This document shows, one piece after another, positions 10,051-19,797 of a DNA stretch of 20,000 nucleotides. The notes under the pieces were generated by a model, which was given only the letters and a program-made list of their open reading frames with translations, searched no databases and was not told the origin of the DNA. The DNA is from Mesostigma viride (taxonomy: Eukaryota; Streptophyta; Mesostigmatophyceae; Mesostigmatales; Mesostigmataceae). The stretch's first letter is position 1; the number at the start of each line of letters is the position of its first letter. The stretch spans positions 10,001-30,000 of the forward strand of contig RPFO01000157.1 of assembly GCA_009746045.1 (NCBI GenBank). The letters run 5' to 3'. The position numbers and the translations under genes are program-made.

Positions 10051-11089
10051 TTTTCAAATCTAAAAGAGTTCATATCCAAAGCCGCCAATATGGAGTCTAG
10101 CTTAATGAAGGTCGGATTCCCGTGAGTTCTAAAACCACAACAGCACAAAAATTACCAAATTCCCTTGGCGTCCTCACTCATAAATGTGGAATTCGGGCAG
10201 TATGTCTGGAACTTGATAATTTCAAATCGAGTTCGAATTTCGTTCAAATCAACCTTGGAGCTTCCAAAAACACAAAAGGAATGTGGCGAAAGCACGAGCT
10301 GGCAGAAATATGGCCGCAGAATATGACAATCCCGCTGATTACGCAATCTCTCTCTACTTTGACAACGCAAAAAATCGGCAAGGTTCAAGTTGCGAAATAT
10401 ATCATTGATGCAAACAGCGTGTCAATGGCAGATTTCGGACTGCTGTGGAGAGCGGCATGGCAGTCGTAAGCGCTGGCAACAGGTTAATTCTTTTTGCGAT
10501 GCAGGGATCAGGATGTACCTCGTGACCGGGAGCAAATCGTTACCGAAATTCATGTTTGGCGCCCCTTGCGCCGCGCCAAACCACGTGGTTGGAACAGGTT
10601 GGAACCTGGAACTAATTGGAAACTGCGACGTGGAAACTGATGAAACCGCCCTGGCCCCTCGTGCCTGGGTGTGAAGTGTGAACTGTGATCAGCTGTTCTG
10701 CACCATGCGGGCATGAGATTCGGTGCGTGCGACACGCGTCCCCGTCACCTCGTGATAGAAAATGAGCAGGAGCTCACAACTACAGTATCCGTTTGGGCGT
10801 CGTAAGTGCGTCATGCCGATAACGAACTGGTGAATTTAATGAGCGGATTTTGATTTAGACCGGATGACATAGGTTATGAATGTTTAGCGTAGTGCTTTAA
10901 AAATGCGTAAGCTGAGTAACTGTAAATAATAAACGAACGGTTATAGCTGTTACAAACTCGTATGACGTTTGCACCATTGTATTGTTATCACGGCGCCAAT
11001 TTTTAATTGAAGGAAAACAAGAGGACGAAGGGCACATTTTTACCTCGCATCGAGGGCTTGGCCGCCGGCACACGGTAAATTAGCTGCAC
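10051..11089. other. Divergent intergenic region between the PRD3-like and ACAD11-like genes; no gene seen
   Basis: Both flanking genes start here and point outward. Frames of up to 115 codons exist on the plus strand (10122-10469) but have no recognisable content. Local repeats include a run of TTGGAA/TGGAAC words near 10588-10645. No clear TATA box or RNA gene is seen. The promoters and 5' UTRs of both genes must lie here. Confidence 0.45.
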
Positions 11090-14000
11090 ATGGCGCTCAA
11101 TACGTCGACAATCACGGAGCTCCCTCGCGAGAATCTGCGCCTGGATGAGCGTGCTCTCCTCCAATACATGCGACAGCACGTCAAAGGCCTTCCGCCAGCG
11201 CCGTGCTCCTTGCGCGTTACACAGGTTGGCATGGTTTATGGGGGGCTCTATACATGTCTTTCGTGGAAAACAACGGGCGTCGTTCTTTTCTCGAAAAACG
11301 TTAGGGTTGCAAATGGCAAGGTTCCGGCTTTCTGTCTCCACCCTGATATGACTCCCCTTGACGCAGGGGAGTGACGGCGAGGCTTGCTTTGTCTTCGTTT
11401 CCCACGTAGGAGAAAGTGGGGAGATGGCAGAGCGTTAGGAATTGGGATGGCGTGCATACCTAGCGGCAATTCGAGTTGCCTGGCGATGTGAGCGTAAACG
11501 TCGTTGGCAATTACAGTCAGGTCGCTCAGTTTGGCTGCCCACTTTTCATTCGGAGCATAGTGCCACGGGAGAGTTCTAAGGGGACTGATTGCCATGGGAG
11601 TACTTGCTAGGGATGCGCTCAGCCCTGGCAACCTGCAACTGCCTTACATGCATACATGCGGCGCACTGGCTGTATTGCCTTTTCAACTTCGTCCAAACTT
11701 TGATTTGCCACTAGCCTGATTATATTGTTGTGGCCTCATTGTCTTAGCCTTTGGCTCATTTCCCAAGACCTTCCTGATCGTATGGCATCTAGCCACTGGC
11801 TTACTTATTTCGCGTACTTTGATCGCGTATATCCCCTACCTCATCGTGTGAGCCCTTGACTGTTTTCCCAGGGACTTTGTACTGCATTTGGTCATATGCT
11901 TGTACTGTCTATATCGCCTACTCGCCCACTCGCCTACTCGCCCACTCGCCTACTCGCCCACTCGCCTACTTGCCTACTTGCCTACTTGCCTACTCGCCTA
12001 CTCGCCTACTCGCCTACTCGCCTACTCGCCTACTCGCCTACTCGCCTACTCGCCTACTCGCCTACTCGCCTACTCGCCTACTCGCCTACTCGCCTACTCG
12101 CCTACTTGCCTACATGTCGCATCTGACCCACCGCCGGTGCATGGGACATGGCTACGCCCTGCTGGGACACATGCTTCCTGCCCGACACATTCTCACGCAT
12201 GACGCATGGGTGGTGCTGCTTGACACGCCGCCACGGCCCCACGTCACAGTTCACCCACGGGCAGTCCAACCCGACCTATCTGTTGGAAGCGTCCGGACCC
12301 ATTCCCGGTGGCGGTTGCGGCATCCGCAGCCAGCACTCTGTCCTAGAGCCCAGCACAATGCGCGGCCAGCAGTATCCTGCCCTAGAGCCCAACGCCAGCG
12401 GCACGCAGGCACCGACCCCCGGTGCCGCCCCACCCCTGCACGTCCGCTACGTCCTGCGCAAGAAGCCCCCCGGTGCACTGCTGGCGTCCGCACACGCGGT
12501 GGACCGGGAGTTCCGCATCATGAGTGCGCTGCAGGGCACGCAGGTCCCCGTCCCGCGCGTGCTCTCCCTGTGTGAGGATGAGTCCGTCATCGGCACACCC
12601 TTCTACATCATGGAGCACGTGAACGGGCGGATATTCTCCGACCCAAACCTCCCGGTACGTGCCGCTGTTGGCGGGTGTTTCATTGTTTTAGCTGGGTCGC
12701 ATCGCCGGGGTCCGCTTGTCTTGGGTCTGCTTGTTGTGGTGTATTTGACTCGGCTGTTTGGGGTGGTCTACTTGTTTCGAGTCTGTTTGGGGTGGCCTGT
12801 TGGTCTAGGTTTTTATAGGGTGATCATATGTGCCTCGGATCTCTTTGGGGTGTTTTGACTTTTGGTGGATTGCGATGTATCTGAAGCGTGCTTCAGGGGC
12901 GTCCATCTAGTGCTAAAAGAGCCTTGGGATAAAGGTAAAAGAGCCTTGGGATATCGTATCAAAGCCTGAGCTATCCGCGAAATGGATGGAAGAATCGGCA
13001 CATCCTAGAAGTCTATGTCCGAACCAAGTCTGGGCTCCTCGCGTCTTTTTGGTTTTCTCATGGGGAAGGTCGGATGACCTTGCTGTGCTGCTGCCCTTCC
13101 TCTTGTCCAAGTCTCTGCTGGTCGCATGGCACCCTGCCTCGGGAAGCCTCTTGTTTGCTTATGGCCCATGCCTGTGCTGTGCGTAGCGCCCCTGCTGCGA
13201 GGATTGCTTTTGTTTTGCTCCCCCCAACGCCTTTGGGTTGGCGATCTTGCGGTTATTCTTGCAGCTCATGGCCATTGGTATGCATATAATTTCCGTCGCA
13301 CTTTCCCCTTACCCTTGCCCCGATGACCGTTTTCATACGCTCTGTGCTGCATGCTGTGCTGGTAACCATATGCCTCTCTCACAATCCTTTTTCTTCGTGC
13401 GCAGCCACGTGGTCTGCTTATATATATATATTTTAAGTCCTGGCCATTTTATGGTTTGCTCACCTCACTTTGCCTTGCTCAAGCCATATTGTCGCTCATA
13501 GGCATTCCTTTGGCTACTCTCCATTCAAATGCTGGGCTCACCACCCTGCGCTTGGCTCCTGGCCACTACTATGTGTGTGTGTTTGTGTGGTCGCTCACCA
13601 CAATTTGCCTCGACCGGGACCGGTCCTGTTCTCTGCCCATGGCGCCTGCGTGCCAGGGCCTGACCCCCCACGAGCGCCGCGCGGTCTACGCGGAGATGGC
13701 CGGCGTGCTGGCCAAGCTGCACGCGGTGGATGTGTCACGTGTGGGGTTGGACGACTACGGGCGAAGGGAGAGCTACTGTAGGCGGCAGGTGGGTGCGATG
13801 CTGTGCCGCCGGCTGTCCGGCGTGTGCCAAATTGTTGGCTTGCCGGTAAAAGCGACGTCACATATGACCAGTGGCGCGGGGGGAGGCTAGTGCAGGAGGC
13901 ATACTGCAGGGCGCAGGCCACTGCAGGTGGGTGCCAGGCTGTTTCTTCGGCTGTCCATGGTGTGCCGGATGGTCATGCGCATTTGACACATGCACGCAGG

Positions 14001-17000
14001 CGGACAGCTGGGCGAAGCAGCACCTGGTTGACGAGTTAGCATGATGATTTATCCCTACTTCTGCCATAATGTCATGCGTGCACGTAAAAATGGCCCGCGC
14101 AGGTGGACCGCTGGGCCAAGCAGTACCACGCGTCGGCTGTCACCGAGGATGCGCGCATGGACGCGCTCGTCGTGTGGCTCCAGAACAACGTGCCACCGGA
14201 GGACGACACGCTCCCTGGGGGCATCGTGCACGGGGACTTCCGGCTGGATAACCTCATCTTCCACCCAACAGAGGTGAGCGATTGCACTTTTTATACAGTA
14301 GTATGTCTACGTCTGGCTGGATAACCTCATCTTCCACCCAACAGAGGTGAGCGATTGCACTTTTTATACAGTAGTATGTCTACGTCTGGCTGGATAACCT
14401 CATCTTCCACCCAACAGAGGTGAGCGATTGCACTTATTATACAGTAGTATGTCTACGTCTGGCTGGATAACCTCATCTTCCAACCGCCGGAGGTAAGCGA
14501 CGCCTTGCTGAATCGGATTTCAGATGAGTCTTTCATTCCTATTCCTATTCCTATTCCTATTCCTATACTGGTACGCTCATACTGTAGTGCATCTTCCACA
14601 GGACCGAGGTGAGTGATTACGTTGAGTTGTTCTCATGGTAGGGTTCCGTTTATGGTGCTATACATTCGTTTAGAGTGGTAGGTGTACTTCCGGCCGGATA
14701 GCCTCCTCTTCTACCCGACCAAGGTGAGCGACCGCAAGCTGTTGAGTTGTGTCTATCTAAAGGTGGTTTGTTAGTTGTGCTATTCATTCAGGATTGTAGT
14801 ACATCTCTCACCCCACCGCATTATTGATACGCACTTGGTCGTAGTGAATGGTCTCAAGTAATAGGGAGAAGCTAGATAGGGAGAAGCGCTTAATCAGCAT
14901 TGTCAAACTGGGCTTATACTAGTATTAGATAGACTAAAACTACATCATCCAAATATAACCATAAGCCCTGCTAATCCCCCCTCGTCACGCGATTTGTGAT
15001 GTGCCTCTCGCCCGTGGCATGCCCCTGATTTACTCTCCTCTACACGCTCACCATCTGTGGTGTTGCCCCCTTTCTTTGCTCTCTTCTACATGCTCTCTGT
15101 TGCATGCTCTCCGCCATGTGCGATGTGCTGTTGCTACGCGCTCGCTGCTGCATGCCCTTTGCTACATGCTCTCTGCTATGTTCGTTTGGTACGCACCCAC
15201 AACTGGCGCTCCCCACGCGTGCGCCACTCTGCTACGCCTTCCCTACCGCCCACAACCACCACCCATGGCCAACACCCCACCCCCCACCGCCACCCCCCAA
15301 TCACCAGCTGCGTGTTCTGGCGGTGCTCGACTGGGAGCTGTCCACGCTGGGCAACCCGATGTCGGACCTGGCCTACAACTGCCTGGTGAGTAGGGGGGTA
15401 CGAAACTGCCTGGTCAGTGGGGGGTACGAAACTGCCTGGTCAGTGGGGGGGTACGAAACTGCCTGGTCAGTAGGGGGGTAGGACATTGCCTGGTCAGTAG
15501 GGGGGTATGAAAATGAAAGTACAACAGGATAGAGAAACAGGGCGTGCAACTGCCTGGTGGGTACAGGGGCATGGAAGGGTGAGGAGAGGAATAGAGGGGG
15601 AGGGCGGACTGCTGTCTGGAGAGCAGAGGAGAACTGTCTGGTGAGGGAGGTGGAGAGGGGAGGAAAGAGGGAGAAGGGGCAGGGAACAGGACGCCTGCGA
15701 GGAAGAAGGACGGGGAAGGGCAGGGAAAGAAAGAGAGGTAGGGCGATCATGTGCTCTAACTTTTTTGATACTGCTTCATATTCTGTTTTGAACCGAAACC
15801 TGTTTCGAGAAAGGGAGAGGGAGAGTGAGGTATACAAAAGGGCAGGGACGGGTCGCATTTGTTTGTACATACGTCATACACCCACCTTGGCACACACACC
15901 ATGGGCCACTAATTCCGCCCCCGTCCGCCCAGCAACTCGTGAAGATTCCTTTGGTTGTTGTTTGTGTGAGCACGAGGGCATGGATGGGAATGTGACCTTG
16001 CCTGCATTTGAACGTTCTGAACAGCTCAAGCGGTCCATTTCTCCAATGAAAGCTGTTCGAAGGTGTTCTGTATTTCCTGTGAATGCTAAACGGTGCTCTT
16101 ACTACTAGTAGTACTGAATTACTACTAGTACTAGTAGTACTAAAATAATGCTCGAATATGCCTTCATACGGCTGACCGGTTGCCAGACCTCCTTATGTTG
16201 CATGCTGAATGCCCCTGTGTCGTCCTTCATTCTACAGCCGTACCACCTGCCGGAGGTTAAGTTCATGCTGCCCTCTCTCAAGCAGGGCGTGCTGGCGGAG
16301 GGGGTACCCTCCGAGCTCGAGTTCATCCGCATGTACCAGCGGCTCATGGTGAGGGCGGCAGCAGCGAGCTGCATTCCAAAAGTTGAGGGTTGGCGGCCTC
16401 CTGTTTTGGCAAAGGCTCGGAAAGCTCAATATGTCGATGCCATTCGTTTTGAAATAGAAATCCATCCATTGAAAAAATAAAAAACATAAAAACTTGAAAA
16501 TATGAAACAAAAGGGGTTCTCTTGCGGGGCAGTAGCTCGCGAATGTTGACTTGCATAAAGAGCCTTAAGTTGTTAAGGAGATGCTGTGTAGGGCCTATTC
16601 CCTCATAGGGGCCTGCTCTGTTGGGGGCCTGCGGTTGGGGGTCACCCTTGGCCTGTTTACGAGGATCTGTTTTTGATGGATTGTTTTCTGCGGCCTGCTT
16701 TTGGGGGAGCTTTCTTGATAGGGATTGTGGGGTCCCCAGAGGCTAAAAATAACACATCGTCCTATCTGTCTCCCGTGGCCCCCGATATGCCTCCCACCAT
16801 GCCTTCCCTGCCTGCCGCTGCCTTCATCAACCTATTCTCCCCACTTTGATCGCCTTGTGCTGCTTCTGCCTGGCACTGCCCTTGCCTCGCACTACCCTTC
16901 CCTGTTGTTGTCCTTTCCCTTTGTTGCCTGTGCCTTTTGTTGCCCATTACCACCTCCCTGGCAGGGCCCCGCGGGCCAGCCCATCAGCACCGCCGCGTGG

Positions 17001-19241
17001 AAGTTCTACCTTGGCCTCTCCCTCTTCCGCGCGGCAGCGATCCTTGCTGGGGTGCACCGCCGCTCCCTGCAGGTGTCCCTCACCACCACAGTAGCACTAG
17101 TACTGTGTACTATAGCAGTACATTGTAGTGGTAGTAGCACTAGTACATATAACGCTTGTATGGCTTGTGTGAGAGTTTTGTGCCGCGCCTGCGGAGTTTG
17201 GGTGGCCTCATTGGAGGAACCGCGGTTGCCTTCGTAGTACTATTGATAGCCGATGCATTGATAGCGAGGAACCAGATGGCGACATCTGGCAGCGCTTGCC
17301 ACAATCCAAAAGAATAAATTGTAAAGAAATCAAAATCAGTTGATCGATCGAGGCGAAGGTATGCATGGTTTACCTCCATGTAAGTGAGACTCACTAGAGA
17401 TCGTTCCTTGGAATGGCTGTGAAGCAAATATAGTTTCCTCGTGCCATTTGTGGATCAAGTAGTGTAACATAGTGCAGGTAGGATAGGTACTAGTCGGATC
17501 AAGTAGTGTAACATAGTGCAGGTGGGATAGGTACTAGTCGGATCAAGTAGTGTAACATAGTGCAGGTGGGATAGGTACTAGTCGGATCAAGTAGTGTAAC
17601 ATAGTGCAGGTGGGATAGGTACTAGTCGGATCAAGTAGTGTAACATAGTGCAGGTGGGATAGGTACTAGTCGGATCAAGTAGTGTAACATAGTGCAGGTA
17701 GGATAGGTACTAGTCGGATCAAGTAGTGTAACATAGTGCAGGTGGGATAGGTACTAGTCGGATCAAGTAGTGTAACATAGTGCAGGTAGGATAGGTACTA
17801 GTCGGATCAAGTAGTGTAACATAGTGCAGGTGGGATAGGTACTAGTCGGATCAAGTAGTGTAACATAGTGCAGGTAGGATAGGTACTAGTCGGATCAAGT
17901 AGTGTAACATAGTGCAGGTAGGATAGGTACTAGTCGGATCAAGTAGTGTAACATAGTGCAGGTGGGATAGGTACTAGTCGGATCAAGTAGTGTAACATAG
18001 TGCAGGTGGGATAGGTACTAGTCGGATCAAGTAGTGTAACATAGTGCAGGTAGGATAGGTACTAGTCGGATCAAGTAGTGTAACATAGTGCAGGTGGGAT
18101 AGGTACTAGTCGGATCCCAGCACACGTCTTCTGGCTTTGTGTGGCCTCAACAGGACTCGGCGCGATGGCTCCGGCATAGCTCCAGGGCTAGAAGGAAATT
18201 CTGATCCAAAGGCAGCCCGAGCTTCAGCCCAACTGCAGACTTGCCCTGTACCGGTGCCTGCAACATGGCATGCTACTGTGCCCCATCGTGGCAAGAGTAT
18301 ACCTGTAGGTGTGCACTGGGAAAAGTGCATGACTGTACAAGATGCTGGTGTAGGGCCATCTGAAGAAACTCCCCTCCACTGCCACGTTCCATTTTTAATA
18401 TGTATTTTTCACTTATCTCCTCCTCTCACCCATGCACACACCACACACCCGCCCTCCCCCAACGCCCATGCCACCCACACACCCTCCCCCCCATGACCAC
18501 CCAACCTGTGCGGCCCTCCACATGCCCATGCCCCCCGCAGGGCAACGCCTCGGCCAAGGACGCGCAAGCCGCGGGGCCCATTGTGGTGCAGCTCGCCGAG
18601 CGCGCGCACGAGATCATCGCAGGCAAGCGCGCCGTGGCAGACCTTGGCGCCACATGCGCGGGATCACCGCCGCTGTTCCTGAACCCTACGGGGGGAGGCG
18701 TCGGCCAGTCAACACGAACGCCAGTGGTGGGCGCGGATGGGGACGATGGCTGCGCTGGTTTCTCACCGCCGCCCCACGTGAAGCAGCTGAGGGACAAGTA
18801 AGCGTGCATGTCAAATGTCTAGTGACATTATGGGACGAGATGTTATGTTTGTGTTTCCGCGGCGACATTATGTTTATGTGTTTGTTTCCACGGCGAAACG
18901 TTGTCCGACATAAGTCCAGCAAAGGGCCTGGCGGGAAACGGTGCCTGGGTCGATCTATTGTGTGTTGATGGCTTGCCCGCTGGTTCATCATTCAGCAATC
19001 AGCACTCGATATTCGCCTGGTACCCTGTTTGGTCGCTTTGTGTGTGCACCTGTGCACCTTGTTCATTAGTTTTTTTAGTCTGTTTACCTTGCGATGTCCC
19101 GCTGATCCACGTAACGTATCCTTGTTTGTTATGATATGTGCGCATGGTTCACCAACCAGGTTGCTGGCCTTCATGGATGAGCATGTGTATCCCAACGAAG
19201 CCGCGCTCAACGCGCACGCTCTCTCCGACGCCTGCTGGACT
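11090..19241 (+). CDS. ACAD10/11 (IBR3)-like acyl-CoA dehydrogenase with N-terminal APH-like kinase domain; 5' part, truncated by the right window edge
   Basis: Nine exons: 11090-11224, 12250-12654, 13657-13788, 14103-14273, 15308-15385, 16238-16348, 16965-17072, 18541-18797, 19160-19241. They total 1479 nt (493 codons), with GT-AG junctions and matching phases. An in-frame TAG lies just before the ATG. Residues about 18-300 form an aminoglycoside-phosphotransferase-like fold: [13 protein letters not shown] at 46, nucleotide-site lysines in VLRKKPPG (113-120), catalytic-loop HGDFRLDNL (His267, Asp269, Asn274) and metal-binding DWE (Asp289). Residues 345-384 ([16 protein letters not shown]...GNAS) match the ACAD11 linker. 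[16 protein letters not shown] (467-482) opens the acyl-CoA dehydrogenase domain; its catalytic part lies beyond the window. ACAD11 handles long-chain and 4-hydroxy acyl-CoAs, with the kinase domain phosphorylating the hydroxyl; plant IBR3 acts in peroxisomal indole-butyric acid conversion. Oddities: a roughly 49-residue insert at 59-107 and repeat arrays at exon edges. The last donor (19242) is inferred. Confidence 0.88.
11915..12114. repeat. 8-bp minisatellite (CGCCTACT)n in intron 1 of the ACAD11-like gene
   Basis: About 25 units of eight bases. The array is ordered: the first seven units alternate CGCCTACT and CGCCCACT, the next three are TGCCTACT, then about a dozen identical CGCCTACT units follow and the last is a TGCCTAC unit. 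It creates spurious LLAYSPTR-type reading frames. It ends about 135 bp before the exon 2 acceptor. Confidence 0.95.
12655..13656 (+). other. Intron 2 of the ACAD11-like gene
   Basis: GTACGT donor at 12655, acceptor GTGCCAG ending at 13656. It contains degenerate GT-rich copies (tYtgtttggggtgg words, 12750-12855), a direct repeat of aaaagagccttgggata (12915-12953) and pyrimidine-rich stretches. The frames inside show no family resemblance. Confidence 0.6.
13869..14038 (+). pseudogene. Decayed copy of the exon 3 end and exon 4 start, inside intron 3
   Basis: QEAYCRAQ is encoded near 13893-13916, echoing RESYCRRQ at the true exon 3 end. It is followed by GTGGGTGC-A-GCTGT-GGCTGTCC, which tracks the start of the real intron (13789 onwards). 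At 13996-14034 a CGCAG acceptor and a QADSWAKQH reading mirror the true exon 4 start QVDRWAKQY (14100 onwards). The copy then reaches a stop (TAG at 14037). It appears to be an old partial tandem duplication of the exon-intron-exon junction, now non-functional. Confidence 0.65.
14244..14535 (+). repeat. 73-bp tandem repeat made of the exon 4 3' end plus its splice donor
   Basis: The last 30 bases of exon 4 (from CTGGATAACC, encoding [10 protein letters not shown]) and the first 43 bases of intron 4 recur at 14317, 14390 and 14463, exactly 73 bp apart. The first three units are near-identical; the fourth diverges after its donor. The GT donors fall at 14274, 14347, 14420 and 14493. Only the first keeps the frame: reading through into the second unit meets a stop at 14322-14324. 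Confidence 0.93.
14534..14566. repeat. (ATTCCT)n hexanucleotide microsatellite
   Basis: About five tandem copies of ATTCCT directly after the diverged fourth exon-edge unit. Confidence 0.9.
14588..14800 (+). repeat. Older, diverged copies of the exon 4 edge
   Basis: Two further copies of the exon 4 edge are visible: CATCTTCCACAGGACCGAG/GTGAGT with its donor at 14609, and CGGATAGCCTCCTCTTCTACCCGACCAAG/GTGAGC with its donor at 14724. The sequence after each donor is also related (both contain GTTGAGTTGT and GTGCTAT-CATTC), so this is a second, roughly 115-bp generation of the same duplication. Confidence 0.7.
14801..15307 (+). other. Remainder of intron 4 of the ACAD11-like gene
   Basis: Contains a repeated tagggagaagc pair (14862-14888) and a pyrimidine-rich 3' half with many TGCATGCTCTC-type words (15080-15180). 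It ends at the CAATCACCAG acceptor at 15307. No gene is seen inside. Confidence 0.6.
15377..15652 (+). repeat. 26-27-bp tandem repeat made of the exon 5 3' end plus its donor, with older copies downstream
   Basis: The exon 5 end AACTGCCTG/GTGAGTAGGGGGGTACGA recurs at 15404, 15430 and 15457, and in degenerate form at about 15484. In the copies the donor has drifted from GTGAGT to GTCAGT. Isolated older copies are seen at about 15547 (CAACTGCCTG/GTGGGT) and 15632 (AACTGTCTG/GTGAGG). The motif contains the last codons of the exon (N-C-L). Confidence 0.88.
15653..16237 (+). other. Remainder of intron 5 with dense ACTAGT palindromes
   Basis: A purine-rich first part (15580-15750) is followed by ordinary sequence. 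At 16100-16113 and 16120-16139 there are perfect 14-bp and 20-bp palindromes built from ACTAGT, placed six bases apart. The intron ends at TTCTACAG (16237). No additional exon is needed for phase. Confidence 0.6.
16349..16964 (+). other. Intron 6 of the ACAD11-like gene
   Basis: GTGAGG donor at 16349, acceptor CCTGGCAG ending at 16964 after a long pyrimidine-rich tract (about 16760-16960). No repeat of the exon 6 edge is seen here, in contrast to introns 3, 4 and 5. Confidence 0.65.
17452..18116. repeat. 44-bp minisatellite, 15 units, in intron 7 of the ACAD11-like gene
   Basis: Units start with GGATCAAGTAG and recur exactly every 44 bp from 17452 to 18111, followed by a partial GGATC. Apart from one A/G position in the CAGGTRGGATAGG segment, the units look identical. 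Read in order, that position is A,G,G,G,G,A,G,A,G,A,A,G,G,A,G. Each unit includes CAG/GTRGG, a donor-like sequence, and a TACTAGT palindrome. Confidence 0.97.
18117..18540 (+). other. 3' part of intron 7
   Basis: Ordinary sequence followed by a very C-rich tract (18415-18540) ending in the CCCCCCGCAG acceptor of exon 8. No separate gene is supported. Confidence 0.6.
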
Positions 19242-19400
19242 GTGGGTGGCGCTTTGCTGCAACGTGCCATCGGCATGCAAATGAAACGTATTCGCTTCAA
19301 TGTGCCATGGGCTTCCAGATGAAGACCGTCTTAACGCAAACTGCAACAACGTCTACCAAAACAGTTTTTGTACCCTGTGATTTTCAGAACGGGGGCATGC

Positions 19401-19797
19401 GCAGAAGGAAAGGGAAGGAAGGGAAGGGAGGGGAGGGAGGGAAGGGAGGGAAGGGAGGGAAGGGAGGGAAGGGAGGGAAGGGAAGGGAAGGGAAGGGAAG
19501 GGAAGGGAAGGGAAGGGAAGGGAAGGGAAGGGAAGGGAAGGGAAGGGAAGGGAAGGGAAGGGAAGGGAAGGGAAGGGAAGGGAAGGGAAGGGAAGGGAAG
19601 GGAAGGGAAGGGAAGGGAAGGGAAGGGAAGGGAAGGGAAGGGAAGGGAAGGGAAGGGAAGGGAAGGGAAGGGAAGGGAAGGGAAGGGAAGGGAAGGGAAG
19701 GGAAGGGAAGGGAAGGGAAGGGAAGGGAAGGGAAGGGAAGGGAAGGGAAGGGAAGGGAAGGGAAGGGAAGGGAAGGGAAGGGAAGGGAAGGGAAGGA
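19401..19797. repeat. (GGGAA)n homopurine microsatellite with a GGGAGGGAA-type leading edge
   Basis: Starts with mixed GGGAAGGA and GGGAGGGAA units (19401-19480), then runs as a clean pentanucleotide GGGAA repeat of about 60 copies to 19797. All purines are on the plus strand. It lies in the intron after exon 9. The long KGRE/PSLPF reading frames across it are repeat artefacts. Confidence 0.97.

Noticed and set aside
10122-10469. A 115-codon plus-strand frame between the two divergent genes
   Set aside because: No family resemblance, no splice context and ordinary length for chance in AT-richer sequence.
11248-11631. A 127-codon minus-strand frame
   Set aside because: It lies opposite intron 1 of the ACAD11-like gene, with no recognisable motif or exon structure.
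11856-12575. A 239-codon plus-strand frame with LLAYSPTR repeats
   Set aside because: It is a different frame from the ACAD11-like exon 2 and runs through the intron 1 minisatellite.
15557-16108. A 183-codon Arg/Glu/Gly-rich plus-strand frame
   Set aside because: It reads through a purine-rich intron 5 segment; phase and family match require direct splicing of exon 5 to 16238.
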